A DNA stretch of 64,000 bases from Paraspadella gotoi (taxonomy: Eukaryota; Chaetognatha): positions 12,141,866 through 12,205,865 of the forward strand of contig CM119265.1 of the NCBI GenBank assembly GCA_051294375.1. Reading direction: 5' to 3'. The translations under genes and the position numbers were made by a program. Of this stretch, positions 1 to 11,825 are shown one piece after another. Below the pieces are notes generated by a model. That model ran no database searches. It saw only the letters and a program-made list of their open reading frames with translations, and was not told where the DNA came from. How positions within the stretch are numbered: the first letter of the stretch is position 1; every line of letters begins with the position of its first letter.

Positions 1-369
1 GTGTGAGAGGTGATGGGGTTAAGGTGATGGGGTTGATGGGAAGCGAGGAGAGTGAACGTAAAACCGGAGTTTCCGCGGGTCCACGGATAACACGATTTTT
101 TTAGTTTGGATTTAAAGGATTTTTCTTATGCAGAAGCGATAGAGATGGAGACATTTGGAAATCTCTTCACGTTTTCCTTTGGTGAATTTTTTCTAGCGGC
201 GGATTTCAAATGGTCATCTATATAGTAGTCACGTTATCACTGGGAAATACACATAAATATAAAGTCCCTTTGGAATGGACCGTTCCTGTTATTAAGCTTA
301 GATCCATTCCCACTATTTCCCCCCCCCTACCCCCCCTCGCTCTTTCGCCTCCCATTTCCACCGCCACAG
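1..369. other. non-coding flank and intron upstream of the first GPCR exon
   Basis: AT-mixed sequence with short C and G homopolymers. It ends in a pyrimidine-rich stretch and a CAG acceptor just before the first recognisable GPCR exon. The open frames here carry no recognisable domain. Exons for TM1 and TM2 of the receptor must lie further upstream, outside the window. Confidence 0.5.
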
Positions 370-641
370 ATCAACTTCTCGTGCCGCGCCTTCTACGACT
401 ACCACCACGTCTCTTCCGGACGCAATTTCAACGAGGTGTTGGACGCTCGCCTTACCAACGCCCTCATCCAGATCTACAACATCAATCAGCTCTTCAACGT
501 TTGGATCACCGTCGCCCTCAGCGTCGAGAGATTCATCGCCGTCTGCTTTCCCGCTCAAGGTCTGCTCTGGGGGGGGGGGAGGGAGTTGTAGGGCGGGGGC
601 CAGTGGGGTTAATGGCGAGGGTATGCGTAGTTGTTGAGAAT

Positions 642-704
<63 letters not shown>

Positions 705-2886
705 CGACGCAGAGAGAGAGAGAGAGAAATACATCAAGGACTCCATTGACTCTTAGGCGGTCGTGTGGTGCTCGATGCGACGAACGGTTCGAATCATCCT
801 CCTCATTCTCATCCTCAGCGTCGTCTTCAACCTTCCTCGTTGCTTCGAGATGAAAGTTAGTTTATTATCTTATAATATATACTAAATATTATTTATATAG
901 TTATTTTGTCGAGACTGAAGAAGTAATTTGGCGGTAAATGTGAAGCTTATCTTTGGCTGTCTTATTTATATAATATTGTGGCGGTATATTGGCGGTATAT
1001 TGGTATATTGGTCGATTCAACCTGGCAACCTCTTGGCTTTTTCTCTAGCCTTAAAATCCAACCAGCGAAAATGGCCTCCTTTTGATAAGGAACTGCTAGC
1101 AGCACACTGTTCCATACGCCATTTCCGACCCTACCTAGAGGACGCGGCTTTACACTATACACTGATCATATTTCACTTGTACCTGCTGTCCGCAAAAAAG
1201 CAGAGGTACACACAATGAGGCAAGCTTATCAACTGGCTGGCATTGCTGAATATACTGGCGATTTTCGGCACATCTCTGTCGTTGCAGACGCCCTCTCTCG
1301 GCCACCAGTGTCATGTCAGAACCCAGGAAGCCCCAATCTCAAACCCCTCTGCACCCTTTTCTAACAAACTGTCAGCGCCATTAGACACCGCGAAAGCACA
1401 AAGTGATATCTCTGCAACAATCAATGCCATTGGCGCCATGCACATCAACTTTTCTGCAATGGCAAAAGACCAGGAGTCTGACGATGATGTCCAACGACCC
1501 CTCAAGGATCCTCACACTGCACTGAGACTCAGAAATATCTCTGTGAACGGCTCCGACCTCATTTGCCATGTTTCAAGCCACCGTGCCCGCCCTCTAGTAC
1601 CAGCAACATGGCGTCGACGAATTTTTGACTCTACTCACATCATTGCCCACCCTGGAGTGAGAGCAACAAAAACGGCTCATTACAACAAGATTTGTATGAC
1701 CATCAATCCAGAGTGATGTTGCCGATGGGCATCCTCTTGCGACACCTGTCAGCGAGCCAAAGTGCAGCGCCATGTGCAAGCACCACTACAGTCATTTCAG
1801 CCCTCAGATCGCCGCTTTTCTCATGTCCATTGTGATCTTCCTGCTGCTTCTGGGCATACTCATCTTTTAACGATAATTGATAGTTTCACACGCTGGCCAG
1901 AAGCAACTCCACTACGAGATACTACCGCGGCATCTGTTGCTAATGCTTTCCTTCAAAATGTGGGTAGCCCGCTTTGGTGTACCCTCTATCGTCACAACTG
2001 ACAGAGGTGCCCAATTTACATCCGAACTATGGCGTCAAGTTGCTACAGTGGTTGGTTTTGATCCCTCAACACCCACAGTCAAACGGAATGGTAGAGCGGT
2101 TACACCGGACTCTCAAAGCAGCACTCCGTACACGCTGCGATGCTGCAGGCAGCAATTGGCTGCAGCAACTACCTTGGATCCTCCTTTCTTTCCGAGCTAC
2201 ACCTCGAGATGATTCTGACATCTCACCTACTGAACTTTCCTTCCAGGGGAACTACTTCCGGCCCCGCCACTGACGCCGACGCCAATGCAAGAAACAAAGT
2301 CCTAGAAGAACTCCGCTCCGACGTGGCTCTTATGCAACCACTCCCCGCAGCCTGGCATGCTCCCGATCCCAGTCATGTCCCAGAGACACTTCGAGACGCC
2401 ACTCGTGTCTATATTCGCCGCGATGGACATTCAAAACCTCTCTAACCTCCTTATGATGGTCCATTCGTCGTCATAGAGCGCCACGATAAAACCTTCAAAG
2501 TGCAAATTCCCGGAAGAGGCATTGAGACAGTCTCCATCGACCGCCTCAAGCCAGCCATCATCAATGAAGATGCGCCGCCGCCTACTCCGCACCACGCCCA
2601 CGCGGTCGTCCACGCCTCAACACCCAACTCCTTTCGACTCCTACACCCCCTCTTCCCCCATCTATTCCCCCGCCCCCGCCCCGCCAGCATCGCCCTCAAT
2701 TTTTCCAATTCTTAATCTGCCGTCGACCTCTGTACAAATCTCGTCAACTCCTTCCGTCCATGCTTCAAACTCCTGAAGAAGAAGACGAAAATCAACCTCT
2801 CTCATAAGCCTCCGACCCACCGGGCCAAAGGCTTGGTTGGGGTTGTGTGGCAACTGATCAAGTCACCGACGAACGAACACGCAAAA

Positions 2887-2919
<33 letters not shown>

Positions 2920-4643
2920 TAACGTTTTTATATTTATTCGTACGTCCAAGTGGTCAATTCTTATTTTGTTAATGACTGTAGACTTAGCATCTTTTGTTCC
3001 CGTTTTCTTCTGTTTAACTCTGTTTTGTCTCCGTTTCTACACTCGAATAAAATTCACTCTTGCTCTGAACTTCGTATCGATCGTTGCCTCAATATCATTA
3101 ATTTCATCGTGTTGGCAATGTCAATAAAAGTTTCGTATTTTCTGTCATTTATTTTTTAATAAAAGAAATTTATGGATAAATTGACATTAGGTATTTAATT
3201 GCTGTGATGATTATGTTCACAAAAAGATTTAGAGTTCTTGTTACTGTACTTCTATATTTATATTTCTGTATTTCTATGAATAGCGATTATTTCGACAACG
3301 TTTTTTATCTATTAATAGAAACAGAAGAGCAGCTGACACAAATGGCTCACGCCATTAGGTTGCAGCCACCATATAGTTCTGTATATTACCTCGCTCCCTC
3401 TCATTTCTTTCCATATTTTACGACTAATTCCATATTCCTTTTTAGTTGCGCCGCGAGTACTCGCGGAGCAGCTCTAAAAGTCACCTTTCGCTCGGTCAGT
3501 CAGTCCGTCGGTATGTCTGTCCGTTGCGTTGGTCTGTCCCACTTACGTTAAAAAATTGAATTACCGTTTTTGTTTTTTTCTCTTTTTCTTTTTGTTTCCC
3601 TCTTACTTCTTTTCTTACCCCAAACCCCCCACCCCCACAATCCTTAGCTGACCGCCGGCCGCCGCGACCATCGTCCATTTTCCCGCCCGTGCCTCTATAT
3701 TTTTACGGCTACACCATCGCCGCCACGTCGTTGTTGTTCTACGTGGCTCCTCTCATTTCTCTCGTCACCATAAACTCCCTCACCATAAAATCTCTGAGGA
3801 AGCAGTTCAGGTGAGGCTTTTTTCAATTCATCTGCCCGAGTAGTTTGTTTTTAATATATTAATTTAATAATTTAACAGTTATATTTTGTGCTTTTGCCTT
3901 TACTACTTCTTGTAGAAACACTTTCATAAAAGTTTTTTTTTCTATGATTATAGGGAAATATACTAATTTTTAGAATCGAAAAATCACGAGCCGGTAATTT
4001 TCTCTCTGATGCTTAGAAATGATTCCCTCCGTGTATGTCTACACATACATACTTTTATACATATATATTTTATACTTACATGATTTTGTAATATGTGAAG
4101 CCCGAATAGAAAGAGGCCCGTATAAAAAGAAACGAAGAAAGATGAAGTTGACCTTTTAGTAACTATGAATTGGAATCCTTCCGTAAAAAGAAGAGAAAAG
4201 AGAGAGAAAAAGAACCTTGGAAATCTCGTTAAATCATTTTCCCGGTCGTTGGTTTCTCATCGTCGCAAATGGAAGGAATTTGTTAAGTTTGAGTAAACTC
4301 GAGTCTTAACTAAATATAAAATCTTTTTTTAATTTTAATTTAAAAAACGTTTTTTTTTCCTAAATTCCAAACTATCATCCGTCTATAAAGGTACACTATT
4401 TTCCGAACTTCCAAAGAGTCTAAATAGAAAAAAAAACTCTAACTGTACGTCTCACCAACGCTTTTTGTTTTAGCCCTCCCAACGCCCCCCAACCCTATGT
4501 ACCAGATTATTGTTTGGAACCGACAGATTTATTCAATCTCTAAATCAAGGAAAGGCGGCAGCCGACGCCACCGCCGTCGCTGCTGTCGCCAGCGCAGCAC
4601 CCGACACGGTTGAACGAGTAACGATAAAAGCATCTGTTCTCCG

Positions 4644-4727
<84 letters not shown>

Positions 4728-7344
4728 ATTACAAACACACTCACTCACACCTATTGTGAGTCTAATGGTTTGCGGTTCCTTTTTTTCCAACTGGCCAGTT
4801 TCCCTAGAGTAAAGGTTTCAGGCCTGAATTGATTTCCAGAATTATTGTCCGACGTATTAACTTTCATTTTCAAGAAAGTGGGCTTTTAAAATTGTATTTT
4901 CGTATATTTTATAGTTCATTACGGTTATTATTTCGTTTCGTTTAATATCGAAAAATCATTTATTTTTATAGTTTTATTTTTATTCATATATTTACATATA
5001 TTTTTTTGTTTTCCTCTCCCTCCTCTTTTTCTTTCTAATTTCCTCGACTATTAATTTAAAACGATTTTAAAAAACTTTGTTTTCTCCTTCATCTCCAGCG
5101 ACTCTCGCCGCAAAGCTCTGGGTGCTGAAGCGAGCATGCGGCGGAAGCGATACCTGCTGCAGCAAGTCAAGTCGGCGACGACGACGACGACGACGATGAG
5201 TACGGATCAAAACAACGTGACTCTTATCTGCCTCGCCGTCGTCGCTTCCTTCCTCGTTTGCCGCACCCCGGTGAGTGGAGACTCTTGCTGCAAGTTCCTG
5301 CCGCAAATTGCTGCGTGATGATTCTCGTTGAAATCGTTAACGTGATAGATTGGCGGTCGTCACTCGCTACGTTGATGGCAAAATCTGTTGGAGGAAGGAG
5401 TGATCTTGGCAACGCGAGTTAAGAGGCTTTTGACGGTGGCTGCCAAGCGATAGTGAATTAAGGAAAGATAAATTGCAATGTACTACGTGATTGAATCAAC
5501 GTTCTAATTCTTGGTCAATAGGACTCGCTGCAACTATTTCTCTTTATATGTAATCCTCCATTGATCCAACATAATGGAAATGAAAAAAATGTTTTGTTTC
5601 GATATTTATAAAAATTCATTTATTAAAAATTGTCATTTATTAAAAATTGTCATTTATTAAAAATTGTCATTTTGCTTGAAATGTATATAGATTCTAGAAT
5701 GCTTCCGTTGTGGGTCTTACAGTTTACAAGTGCCTTTTATTAGCGAATATTTTCGGTTATAAATATAATTGACGAATCTTCTTCAAGTCGGTCCAGGATA
5801 ATATTTTAAATTTGAAATAATAATTCAAAAAACCGACAAGGAATTGTCTGTTCCTGTTGTCTTTCCAACAACCGTCCCTTATATCAGTTTTAACTTCGCT
5901 TGAATAATCAGCACCCAATTGTCCAAGCGTGAAAAATCATTTCTGTTTCGTGGGCGCGGTTGTCAACTACTCGATGTAAACAATGAACTCTCTTGACAAG
6001 GACGATGACGAAAACGAATCCGGCGGCGGCCGCTGCATCGGCGGCGGCAGCGCCGGCGGCGTCGACCGCCAACGATCTGTTCGAGCGAAAGTGATGAGAT
6101 TTCCATTCTGCTGGCGAAACTAGGAAAAACAAGCGAGGAATGATGAATATTAAACGGAACTAAAACAAAGGGATAAAGCATAAGGAAAATGATCAATTGG
6201 GTGAGAGAGAAATCGGTTAATCGTAGAGTTTCGTGAGTTCGGACTCTACTAAGAATAAATATTAGTATCGGTCTTGGCAAGAATACTATAATTTTTAAAG
6301 GTATTTACCATTAAGCATTCACAAAACATTCACAAGAAAAGCAGTCGGTAATCAGTTATTATTTTATTATTCAACAGATGCTGGCCACTTTTATCACAGA
6401 CACGGTTCTCGCGATGAACATGAGCGAAGCCAAAAAGTTTCTGCGCGGACCGATTTACGATCAGGTACGCAATACAGGGTTGTAACTTGTATCGCGAACG
6501 TTATTGCGGATGATTCATTCTGAAAATACATGCAGATCTTTTGTTTAAATTTCGGGATAGAGAGCTCGTAAACTGTTGAGTCAAAAAGAAATAATTATGT
6601 CAAATTTAAACTTTTAAATACTTCACATATGTTATATCCACTCAATATATTTCAAAACTCTTTTACTTGAATAATGATCAGTTCCTCTCTCTGTTTTGCC
6701 GAATTAATATTGGATTATGTCCACTACTCGACAATCGATCATTAATTTTTTTCTAACCTTTTCTTATGAATATTGAGTAGCTTTCTAAATTCAAAATTGA
6801 TTTTAAAAATGGCGTCCCTTCTCAGCTTTGGGGCGTGGCTCAAACTCTAAATCTCGTCAATTCCGCCGTCAACTTCTTCCTCTACGTTTGGCTCAGCACG
6901 AACTTCCGTCGAGCCTTTCGTCGCGTCTTTCGCTTCGACGCAGCCGACGGCTTCGGCTCCTCTGCTCCGTCAAACGGCTCCAGCGGCGGTGGTAGCTATT
7001 ATTCCAACGGTCACCTCGTGCGGTGGCCTGCAGCGTCGTCGGCGTCGGTGGAGCGGCGTCGCGCCGGCGAGAGACCGCGCGCCGTGAGCGAGAGCGCCGG
7101 TGAGAACGGGATCGGCGTCAGGTCAGCGAGCGGGCGTTTCTCCGATCGTCCGCGAGAGGTAGAGACCAGGAGGGCGCTGACGCCGCAAGGAGGACTATCG
7201 GACGAGGCGAGCAAATTGACGCCGCTGATCATGCGACCGACGAGCGAGTCGGCGACGCAGCTGGCGCCACCGAGAGAGGGCGTAGGCTCGATTTGGCGCG
7301 AAAAAGACGAAGCGGAGTCGTTTTCCTTTTACAGCGAAGTGTGA
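370..7344 (+). CDS. rhodopsin-family (class A) neuropeptide-type GPCR, 5' partial, multi-exon
   Basis: A plasma-membrane receptor that should couple a peptide ligand to G proteins. I read six exons: 370-559 (TM3, with the DRY-region variant SVERFIAVCFP), 757-855 (TM4), 3648-3810 (TM5), 5099-5270 (ICL3 and TM6), 6378-6464 (ECL3) and 6826-7344 (TM7 and cytoplasmic tail). The TM6 motif reads CRTP where most family members have CWxP. The TM7 motif reads NSAVNFFLY where NPxxY is usual. The pattern resembles protostome FMRFamide-type receptors, but the ligand cannot be read from sequence. The tail is about 150 residues, rich in Ser, Gly and Arg. Splice phases agree from exon 3 onward. The TM4 exon reads in a frame one base off from both neighbours, so there is a missed micro-exon, an indel error or decay. 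TM1-2 are outside the window. A gypsy relic occupies the TM4-TM5 intron. Confidence 0.75.
645..726. repeat. (GA)n microsatellite
   Basis: Slightly interrupted GA dinucleotide run in the intron between the TM3 and TM4 exons of the receptor. It generates spurious Arg-Glu reading frames. Confidence 0.95.
1010..2800 (+). mobile_element. Ty3/gypsy retroelement relic (RNase H end, integrase, pol C-terminus)
   Basis: A decayed LTR-retrotransposon pol in several frames. It begins inside RNase H (FDKELLAAH, then VVADALSRP as the RNase H exit motif). The integrase zinc finger follows (an HH pair in HIIAHPG and CDTCQRAK). The catalytic core keeps its first Asp near HVHCDLPAA, its second in VTTDRGAQF and its Glu in NGMVERLHR. 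The C-terminal module contains PPYDGPFVVIERH and ETVSIDRLKPA, typical of gypsy pol ends. Stops and frame changes occur throughout, and no protease or reverse transcriptase remains, so it is dead and 5' truncated. It lies in the sense orientation inside a GPCR intron. Lineage within Ty3/gypsy is not resolved. Confidence 0.85.
2840..3140 (+). repeat. possible 3' LTR or tail of the gypsy relic
   Basis: Directly follows the pol C-terminus. It holds a (TC)n run at about 2884-2920, then T-rich sequence with an AATAAA at about 3047 and a final cytosine/thymine-rich stretch, as in an LTR with a polyadenylation signal. No matching 5' LTR is visible because the element is 5' truncated. Assignment rests on position only. 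Confidence 0.3.
3440..3545 (-). mobile_element. 3' end of a Helitron/Helentron-like non-autonomous element
   Basis: Read on the minus strand, this carries a run of GACA/GACG/GACC-type tetramers, then a perfect palindrome CCGCGAGTACTCGCGG, then CAACTAAAAA. The same order, a tetramer tract then a hairpin then (C)AACTAAAAA, closes the copies near 11.8, 14.05 and 33.0 kb. The tetramer-tract side is closely similar to plus-strand 9829-9890. It has no coding capacity. Confidence 0.5.
4651..4724. repeat. (TC)n microsatellite
   Basis: Nearly pure TC dinucleotide tract in the intron between the TM5 and TM6 exons of the GPCR. Confidence 0.95.
5607..5672. repeat. 17-bp tandem repeat, three copies
   Basis: The unit CATTTATTAAAAATTGT occurs three times head to tail in the GPCR intron before the ECL3 exon. 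Confidence 0.9.
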
Positions 7345-8091
7345 AAACATTTCTCAGCATTGATATATTACGACTTTAGTTGTTCCTTTGTTTTAAACGT
7401 CTCAATAATTTTTTTTTCTATCATAAAATTATTTATTTTAGTTAAATATTGAAGTCATTTGTGGTATTCATTATGGTATGGTTTGATCAATAAAAAGTAA
7501 TTAAATTCTAACGTGTTTATTTAATATTTATTTATTTACCATTAAAAACAATGAAGGAGACAAGTATAAACCAAGGAACCATTACAATTTTTAAAGTGTG
7601 TTAAGGTCCAGCACTAAATGTTATAGTATAAAATATTTTGGAACAATAATTTTAATTTTTAATTTTGATAAAGAAATTCACCATAATTTTTATACAAGCC
7701 ACCAAAAGCAAATCGGATCGGAGACTTGGGCCAACACTGAAATAGTGGAACATTTTGCATATTGAAGAGACATATTGAAGTATAATTATATGAAAACAAA
7801 AATATGTTAGAGGGTGAATGTTGTGGACGATATAACAAACATAACATTAACAAAATCAGGTATAAATTTGATCGAAAGTAAAAATACTTGTGAGGGTAAA
7901 AATCATCTATTGTTAATCAAATTTTTTACTAAGCTGAAAAATGACTTTGAGAAGAAACTGTCTCAGTGCTACTATGATGCGTATTTTCGTCAAGTGCGAC
8001 TGAACTCGAAACATATGTTTTCGTGACCAAAACAAAAAATGCAATCGCGAAAAAAACGACCAACATTAAAACGCAAATTATAATTTTGGTT
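7345..8091. other. GPCR 3' flank and spacer
   Basis: AT-rich. An AATAAA at 7489-7494 lies about 145 bases after the receptor stop and is a plausible polyadenylation signal. The rest holds only short open frames with no recognisable domain. Confidence 0.5.
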
Positions 8092-8862
8092 CTAAATCTG
8101 GAACAGCAAGATTCCGGTTCGTAATCCAAGGAAAACGAAATTTTGATCGATTGACCGTTTCCGTTCGGAATCCGATTCCGATTGTTGAAAAAAGCCGTCT
8201 CTGCGAATTTCTTGTTTGTCCTCTTCCTGCATCGCGGCCTCGACGGCGAGCAGTTCGAAGATGAAGGACATTCCCCACACCTTCTCCAAGAAGAAGACAG
8301 TCTGCGTCCAGTACTTGGCCAACCGCGCCAGATCGTGACAAAATTTGCTACGATTTGCCATCCAACGGGCGCTCTGTACGGACAGCGTCAGCTCCTTCGA
8401 CTGCTCAATCGGGTCGCTGAATTCGCGTACCGATTCGAGGTCGCGTTCGTACTGGAGTCGATCGACGTCGCTTCCGTCGTTGATCCGAGGATCTACGAGT
8501 CTCTTGACGGCGACGACGTCCACGTCGAAGCCTTCGAAGTTGAAGAAAAGAAGGAAGGAGTTTTTGCGGATGTCCTCCTTCTTTAAGTAGGTCTCTCGGA
8601 GGAGGACGGCTTCCCGATCGTCGAGGACGCGTTGGCGAGAGATTTCTAGGCTAAAGTCGTTGTAGTAGGCGACGAGATCGATGTCAGCCTTCAAGCAAGT
8701 CGATGTCTTCTTCTCGAGTCCGCCGACGAGCTTGTGGCGCGACGGACGATGCACCGCTTTTTGTTTTAAGTGTTCGAAAATCTCGATGAATAAGAAAAGG
8801 AAAAAGACAAAAGAACAAAGACAATTTTGAATTTTCTGAAATCGATTTACAGAAATCGGCAT
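8092..8862 (-). CDS. OAS-like nucleotidyltransferase (gene 1), C-terminally short
   Basis: Resembles the 2'-5'-oligoadenylate synthetase branch of the nucleotidyltransferase fold, which polymerises ATP into 2'-5' oligonucleotides when bound to RNA. Visible motifs are a glycine pair (LVGG), the metal-binding D-x-D (KADIDLVAYY), a third acidic site (FEGFDVDVVAV) and the helical domain segment WMANRSKFCHDLARLAKYW followed by FIFELLAVEAA. The frame opens further upstream through a (TC)n tract, which is not credible. A polypyrimidine run ending at about 8782 could be a splice acceptor, making 8781 the true exon start. The copy stops soon after VEAAM, so the C-terminal half seen in gene 2 is absent. 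It may be truncated, or continue in an unseen exon. Activity and activator are not established. Confidence 0.6.
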   Translation of the reverse strand: MPISVNRFQKIQNCLCSFVFFLFLFIEIFEHLKQKAVHRPSRHKLVGGLEKKTSTCLKADIDLVAYYNDFSLEISRQRVLDDREAVLLRETYLKKEDIRKNSFLLFFNFEGFDVDVVAVKRLVDPRINDGSDVDRLQYERDLESVREFSDPIEQSKELTLSVQSARWMANRSKFCHDLARLAKYWTQTVFFLEKVWGMSFIFELLAVEAAMQEEDKQEIRRDGFFQQSESDSERKRSIDQNFVFLGLRTGILLFQI

Positions 8863-8886
8863 ACAGTGATACTGTATCCTGGTTAA

Positions 8887-8891
<5 letters not shown>

Positions 8892-8943
<52 letters not shown>
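8892..8943. repeat. (TC)n microsatellite
   Basis: Pure TC run immediately upstream, on the minus strand, of OAS-like gene 1. Confidence 0.95.
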
Positions 8944-8945
<2 letters not shown>

Positions 8946-8996
8946 GAAAATTAGAATTGATCAATTGTTCAGTACCATTTAGGAAAACTCAAACTA

Positions 8997-9105
8997 TTAA
9001 TACATACAGTAGCATCCGTCTAGAATTTCTGAGACGGCAAGCTCTGTAACTCGAGAACAAATGATAATTTTAAAAAGAGCTTTTGTCTTGATATCGAATA
9101 CAGGG
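8997..9105 (-). mobile_element. 3' tail fragment of a tRNA-Ser-like SINE
   Basis: Minus-strand match to the 3' part of the SINE at 14110-14360, including CGAGTTACAGAGCTTGCC and ATTCTAGACGGATGCTACTG. The tRNA-like head is missing. A GCTCCA array replaces the region where the body should be. Confidence 0.65.
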
Positions 9106-9112
9106 TTGTGGA

Positions 9113-9292
9113 GCTGGCCATTTTTTCTCCAGCTCCAGCTCCAACTCCAGCTCCGGCCAAAAAAATTTTTCAGCTCCAGCTCCAACTCCGGCTCCATCCT
9201 ATATTTTTTTCCAGCTCCAACTCCAGCTCCAGCTCCAATAAAAATTTTGAGACAGCTCCAGCTCCAGCTCCCGCTCCCAGCTCCGACCCTTT
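9113..9292. repeat. GCTCCA hexanucleotide array
   Basis: Degenerate tandem array of GCTCCA with GCTCCG and GCTCCC variants, broken by short A/T-rich spacers such as GGCCAAAAAAATT. It abuts the SINE tail at 8997-9105. A second array at 12622-12800 also abuts a SINE copy. Confidence 0.9.
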
Positions 9293-9639
9293 AAAGTTTA
9301 ATGTTTAATGTTGCTTGTATTTAAATCGGTACCAATTTTATTAATTTACTTATTTATAACTTATTTATTTGCTTATATTTAAATAAATATTAATTTTATT
9401 AATTCATGTAAGAAACCATTTGATAATTTATTTATTAATAATAATTATGTATTTTTTAATATTTAATGTCTGAGAAAACGATTTGTACTTAAATGTAGAC
9501 AATGAGTATAAAAGAGTATAAGAGAGTAAAAGATAAACATTTATACCCCACATAATTAATAGTTTATTTACTTTTTATAAAATAACATTTATCTAAAATT
9601 TTACCCTTTACATTTTAAAATATTTTGATTATTTAACAG

Positions 9640-9895
9640 GATTTTACTATCAAGTTTGAGGCTCAGTAATTCATGAGTTATGCTGCATTGAATTTTGTGT
9701 CATGTGATCACCTTTTAAAGTAGGATACTTATGCACGTTAAAGGTCTTTATCTTTACCCTACCTTCCCAGTTACCTTCCTTCCTAGTATAAACTGACAAA
9801 TTGATAAAGTTATAAGCCTTTTTAACATAAGTGGTACAGACCAACGGACAGACATACCGACAAACTGACCGACCGACCGACATTAAACGAGGTTA
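9640..9895 (+). mobile_element. Helitron-like element fragment with tetramer tract
   Basis: Ends in GGACAGACATACCGACAAAC and GACC repeats. It matches the reverse complement of 3485-3545 across the tetramer tract, so both belong to one family. The terminal hairpin is missing here. Confidence 0.4.
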
Positions 9896-9904
9896 CTGTT
9901 AGAG

Positions 9905-10690
9905 GAAGGGGAAGGTCTCAATCCCAATGCTAAGGAACCAAGGACAAACCTTAGCCCACCTTGTCTTAAGGCAAGAGGGCAGCCGGCAGTCACCCAAGGC
10001 ATTTTTCCAAGAGGATCTTTGCCCGACACTAATATGACGAGGTCCTTAAGTCTGGGAACTCAAGATCCAAATGACCTATGACATTCCAAGGACCCAGTCA
10101 CATCGTCACTGCCTTTTGGGTTGTAGTCAGTCGCTACAGGTGGGTTAGACCCAAGTCCTTTGGGTTGGAAGGAGCTCGTGCTACCTCCGGCGCCATAGGT
10201 GCTGCTGATTCTCGGATTAGTAGCCGGGTATAAAATACTACCGCTACACATCCCCCCCTGCCCCTAGGCATCACACACCCGCGCAAGTGTGATGGCGATG
10301 ATGCACTCGTTGTGCCCGAGCATTCTAGGAGGGGCTGCCTATTCCTGCTCCCGTCTTCACGCATAATGGTCGAGGGCAGAAATGTGTTAACATGCCCGGG
10401 GCAGAGGTGTATTAACGTGCCAGCATGTTTGTGTGGGCTCACCAATGTGGAAGACGATGCCGCGAGCAGTTCACCGTCCATTGCACTCAAGGTCCCGAAC
10501 TTTGGATCGGGCTGTAGTCAGTAACTACAGGTGAGTGAGACGCCCGGTCCCGCTTTTACTTGTGTGAATCAGTAAGGCACGAACCTGAGACCTTTGGGTT
10601 GGGAGGAGCTTGTGCTACCTCCGGCGCCATAGGTGCTGCTTATTCTCGGACAAGTAGCAGGATATGAAATACTACCGCTACATCTTCACA
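9905..10690. repeat. dispersed repeat with a 105-bp internal direct duplication
   Basis: A GC-richer block than its surroundings. The segment 10150-10253 recurs at 10577-10683. Both copies contain CTTTGGGTTGG, GCTACCTCCGGCGCCATAGG and end in ATACTACCGCTACAT. A GTAGTCAGT(C/A)(G/A)CTACAGGT motif precedes each copy. It has no convincing reading frame, so it is probably a short interspersed element present as a nested or tandem pair. Confidence 0.6.
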
Positions 10691-10736
10691 ATTTATAATT
10701 TAAAATGTTAATGTTTGTAAATTTAACAAACTCAAC

Positions 10737-10827
10737 TATCTCTCTTTCACTCTCCCTCACTCTTTTGTACTTATTCTTAACTTGTCCTTCACCTCCCACT
10801 TTTTTTTTATTAATTTTTTGTTGGAAA

Positions 10828-10874
<47 letters not shown>

Positions 10875-10885
10875 CTTTCACACAC
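10737..10885 (+). repeat. copy of the pyrimidine-tract repeat family (no ribozyme core)
   Basis: Contains a degenerate TC-rich arm, TGTCCTTCACCTCCCA, TTTTTGTTGGAAACC and then a (TC)n tract, in the same order as the copies at 27.5 and 39.1 kb. The hammerhead-like core that follows in those copies is not recognisable here. Confidence 0.5.
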
Positions 10886-11169
10886 ACAGACTTTATGCTC
10901 TGAAAAAAGTTTTCACAAATCATATATTAATATTTTGCGCTAATGAACACTTAGATCTGAAGTTAAAAAATTTTCTTGTTTTTCTCTTTCAAAATAAAAT
11001 CATTGCATAAACAAAACAAGATCGGTCCATCCAATATGTTTCGCCGCAGTGACCTTCTTTTCATTTGTTAAATAAGTTTATATTTGTCACCAAAATTTAA
11101 ATCTATATTATTATTTTACATATACTTATTCAACGTAATTGTAAATGTGTCACTATGAAGCAATTTAAA

Positions 11170-11224
11170 ACAAGTTTGAGCAAACAATGTCGGATCTGCC
11201 CACGATAATTAAGCAGTAATCAGC

Positions 11225-11267
<43 letters not shown>

Positions 11268-11825
11268 ATACTAAAGTAGAAATAATTACAAATAAGGTAC
11301 AAATAATTTTTTTAACTATTATTATTTTTTCCACTTGCATCATTTTTTTTACTCGCATCATTTTTTTAACTTGCATCATTTTTTCAACTGCATCATTTTT
11401 TCAGCTTGCAACAATCTTTCAATTTGCATAATTTTTTCATTATGCATAATTTTTTTTAACTGGCATTTTTTTTTCAAATTTCATAATTTTTTACTTAATT
11501 AATTAATTAATTAATTAATTAAAACATTCATGAGTAAGCATAAATAATAAAAATTCAAGTCGACTTGTCTTTGGTTTTTTCTATGCAAACTCATTTCCAT
11601 TCCTCACGAGTAATTGGAGTTTTTTGCTAAGGGGGGACGGACTGACAGACAAAAAGACAGACGGACGGACAAAAAGACAGACGGATGGACGGACGGAGAG
11701 ACATCGTTTTTTTTTGCCTAATTTAGCATAATATGATGTTCTGATGTGATAAAAATGATTTACCAACAAGATTTAGGGGTGGGACCAATGGACCGACAAA
11801 GCTGATAAGCGGATCCAACTAAAAA
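11170..11825 (+). mobile_element. Helitron/Helentron-like non-autonomous element, copy A
   Basis: Starts near ACAAGTTTGAGCAAACAATG and TCGGATCTGCC. An (AAAT)n run (11225-11270), a degenerate 19-20 bp tandem array built on TGCATCATTTTTT (11330-11480), a (TTAA)n run and a GACGGACAGAC tract (about 11637-11700) follow. It ends GCTGATAAGCGGATCCAACTAA. The start and end share GGATCTGC/GCGGATCC in inverted orientation. Copies B and C share both the middle and the end. Confidence 0.5.

Noticed and set aside
210-749. 179-residue plus-strand frame
   Set aside because: It overlaps the GPCR TM3 exon in the wrong frame and runs into a (GA)n tract giving Arg-Glu repeats.
4529-4812. Frames over the (TC)n tract, Ser-Leu or Glu-Arg rich
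   Set aside because: Pure dinucleotide translation with no conserved segment.
11330-11480. CRISPR-like array
   Set aside because: The ~20-bp units are degenerate and contiguous with no unique spacers, inside a eukaryotic mobile element.
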